A stretch of 7,238 nt of DNA, taken from the NCBI GenBank assembly GCA_964420835.1, contig CAYQUO010000036.1:1-7238 (forward strand). Direction: 5' to 3'. The stretch comes from CAYQUO01 sp964420835. Lineage in GTDB: Bacteria; Chloroflexota; Anaerolineae; Anaerolineales; Anaerolineaceae. Numbering within the stretch: the stretch's first letter is position 1; each line of letters opens with the position of its first letter. Of this stretch, positions 6,176 through 7,238 are shown in pieces. The translations under genes and the position numbers were made by a program. Under the pieces are notes generated by a model. That model made no database searches. It was not told the DNA's origin and saw only the letters and a program-made list of their open reading frames with translations.

Positions 6176-7171
6176 ATGCCCAGCAAGGTATTCGTCGCCA
6201 CGACCGGCGATGGTATTGCCAGAGCCGCCATGCTGGAGTCAGGCGAGTGGCAGGTCACGTGTCCTGTTACTGACCAGGCCGTTGCCTGTCTGGCGGGCGA
6301 CCCGCTGAACCGTCAGACGGTGTATGCCGGTACACAGGGCGCGGGGGTGCTGCGCTCGGATGACGCGGGGATCACGTGGCGCCCAGTCGGCCTCGCCGGG
6401 CAGATCGTCAAGGCGTTGGCCGTCAGCCCCACCCAGCCGGGGGTTGTTCTGGCCGGGACGAAGCCTGCCCGCCTGTTCCAGTCGGCAGATGGGGGCGGGA
6501 CATGGCGTGAGATGCCGTCGTTCCGGCGGATACCGGGGCGGCGGCTGTGGTTCTCACCGGCCGAGAAGCCCTTCATCGGCTATGTTCAGGCGATAGCCCT
6601 CTCGCCCACGGATCCCCATCGTATCGCCGTCGGCATCGAATTCGGCGCGACGGTCTTGAGCCTGGACGGCGGCCAAACCTGGCTCGGCCACCGTCGGGGC
6701 GCCTTGCGCGACTGCCACTCGCTGGTTTTCAACGCGAGGCGCGGCGACTGGCTCTATGAGGGCGGCGGAACAGGGGGTGGTCACGCCTTCAGTCGTGACG
6801 GCGGGCGGACCTGGCTCCGGACGCCAGAAGGTCTGGACCGCACCTATGGCTGGGCAGTCGCTGCCGATGGCGAGCGCCCGGAGGTATGGTATCTCTCTGC
6901 CTCCCCCGGCGCGACCAAGGCGCACAGCGAGAACAACGCCCAGGCGGGCATCTTCCGCCATGATGGGGCGAGATGGCAGCGCCTCGGTGGCGGCCTACCC
7001 CAGCCTCTCGATGCCATGCCCTATGCGCTGATCACCGAGCCCACTGAGCCGGGGCATGTCTATGCGGGTCTCGGCAATGGGGAGGTCTGGCACAGCGCCG
7101 ATCATGGGGATCGCTGGCGCCGCTTGCCCTTCCGTCTGGGCGCCATTCGCCGCGCCCTCGTCGCGCTCTGA
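6176..7171 (+). CDS. Asp-box (BNR/sialidase-like) beta-propeller protein
   Basis: This 331-residue protein is built of repeating blades. Canonical Asp boxes (S-x-D-x-G-x-T-W type) occur at residues 61-68 (SDDAGITW), 103-110 (SADGGGTW), 162-169 (SLDGGQTW), 206-213 (SRDGGRTW) and 307-314 (SADHGDRW). A degenerate copy RHDGARW lies at about 261-267, giving about six blades. Phrases such as ALAVSPTQPGVVLAGT and AIALSPTDPHRIAVG precede the boxes, as in YCF48/VPS10-like propellers. There is no signal peptide or membrane segment, so a cytoplasmic location is inferred. Sialidase catalytic residues are not evident, so automatic naming as a sialidase or glycosyl hydrolase would be unsafe. The ATG at 6176 is preferred: AAAGAGG at 6160-6166 precedes it by nine bases. 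A TTG at 6155 would overlap the previous stop. The gene follows the DinB-like gene by 17 bases, suggesting a shared transcript. Confidence 0.88.
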   Translation: MPSKVFVATTGDGIARAAMLESGEWQVTCPVTDQAVACLAGDPLNRQTVYAGTQGAGVLRSDDAGITWRPVGLAGQIVKALAVSPTQPGVVLAGTKPARLFQSADGGGTWREMPSFRRIPGRRLWFSPAEKPFIGYVQAIALSPTDPHRIAVGIEFGATVLSLDGGQTWLGHRRGALRDCHSLVFNARRGDWLYEGGGTGGGHAFSRDGGRTWLRTPEGLDRTYGWAVAADGERPEVWYLSASPGATKAHSENNAQAGIFRHDGARWQRLGGGLPQPLDAMPYALITEPTEPGHVYAGLGNGEVWHSADHGDRWRRLPFRLGAIRRALVAL

Positions 7172-7172
7172 T

Positions 7173-7204
7173 GTCATGACCAGCCGCCGAGGCGGCGGCA
7201 TGAC
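7173..7204 (+). terminator. Imperfect GC-rich hairpin after the propeller gene
   Basis: GTCAT (7173-7177) pairs with ATGAC (7200-7204), and GCCGCC (7183-7188) pairs with GGCGGC (7194-7199) around a five-base loop, with a five-base bulge on the left arm. It begins two bases after the stop codon. No T-run follows (the next bases are GAAACGCGC), so it is not a classical intrinsic terminator. It may still mark the transcript end or protect the 3' end. Confidence 0.4.
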
Positions 7205-7238
7205 GAAACGCGCAGCTTACGTGTAACACACCGCTAGT

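Overview
The window is GC-rich, gene-dense bacterial DNA. It carries a red-type RuBisCO cassette on the minus strand and five genes on the plus strand. The source is most plausibly a member of the Chloroflexota. That rests on the form IC-like RuBisCO, a DUF2723-type membrane glycosyltransferase with a C-terminal beta-rich domain, and the orphan PspC, DinB and Asp-box propeller genes. It is an inference from gene style, because no rRNA or other marker gene is present.

Positions 1-2459 (minus strand) hold cbbL, cbbS and cbbX in that order of transcription: the RuBisCO large subunit, the small subunit and the AAA+ activase, which is cut off by the window edge. The genes are 12 and 1 bases apart and clearly form one operon. 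CO2 is fixed by the L8S8 enzyme, and CbbX remodels inhibited active sites by acting on the large-subunit C-terminal tail. Neither cbbR nor phosphoribulokinase is visible in the window.

Positions 2460-2733 are the only sizeable non-coding stretch. It lies between the divergent cbbL and pspC starts and holds a candidate cbb promoter and short repeats around GGCTAG and CAGGCT.

Positions 2734-4892 (plus strand) encode a 64-residue PspC-domain membrane protein and then a 636-residue multi-pass glycosyltransferase-like protein. The second gene starts at GTG and has a good promoter placed so close that its mRNA should be leaderless or nearly so.

Positions 4948-7171 (plus strand) look like one regulated unit. 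A consensus extended -10 promoter is followed by a palindromic operator, a TetR-family repressor, a DinB-like putative metal-dependent protein and a cytoplasmic Asp-box beta-propeller. The last two are probably controlled by the repressor, but their substrate is unknown. An imperfect GC-rich hairpin follows the final stop.

No mobile element, CRISPR array, tRNA or rRNA was seen. The least described material is the TetR-DinB-propeller unit and the regulatory arrangement around the cbb operon.
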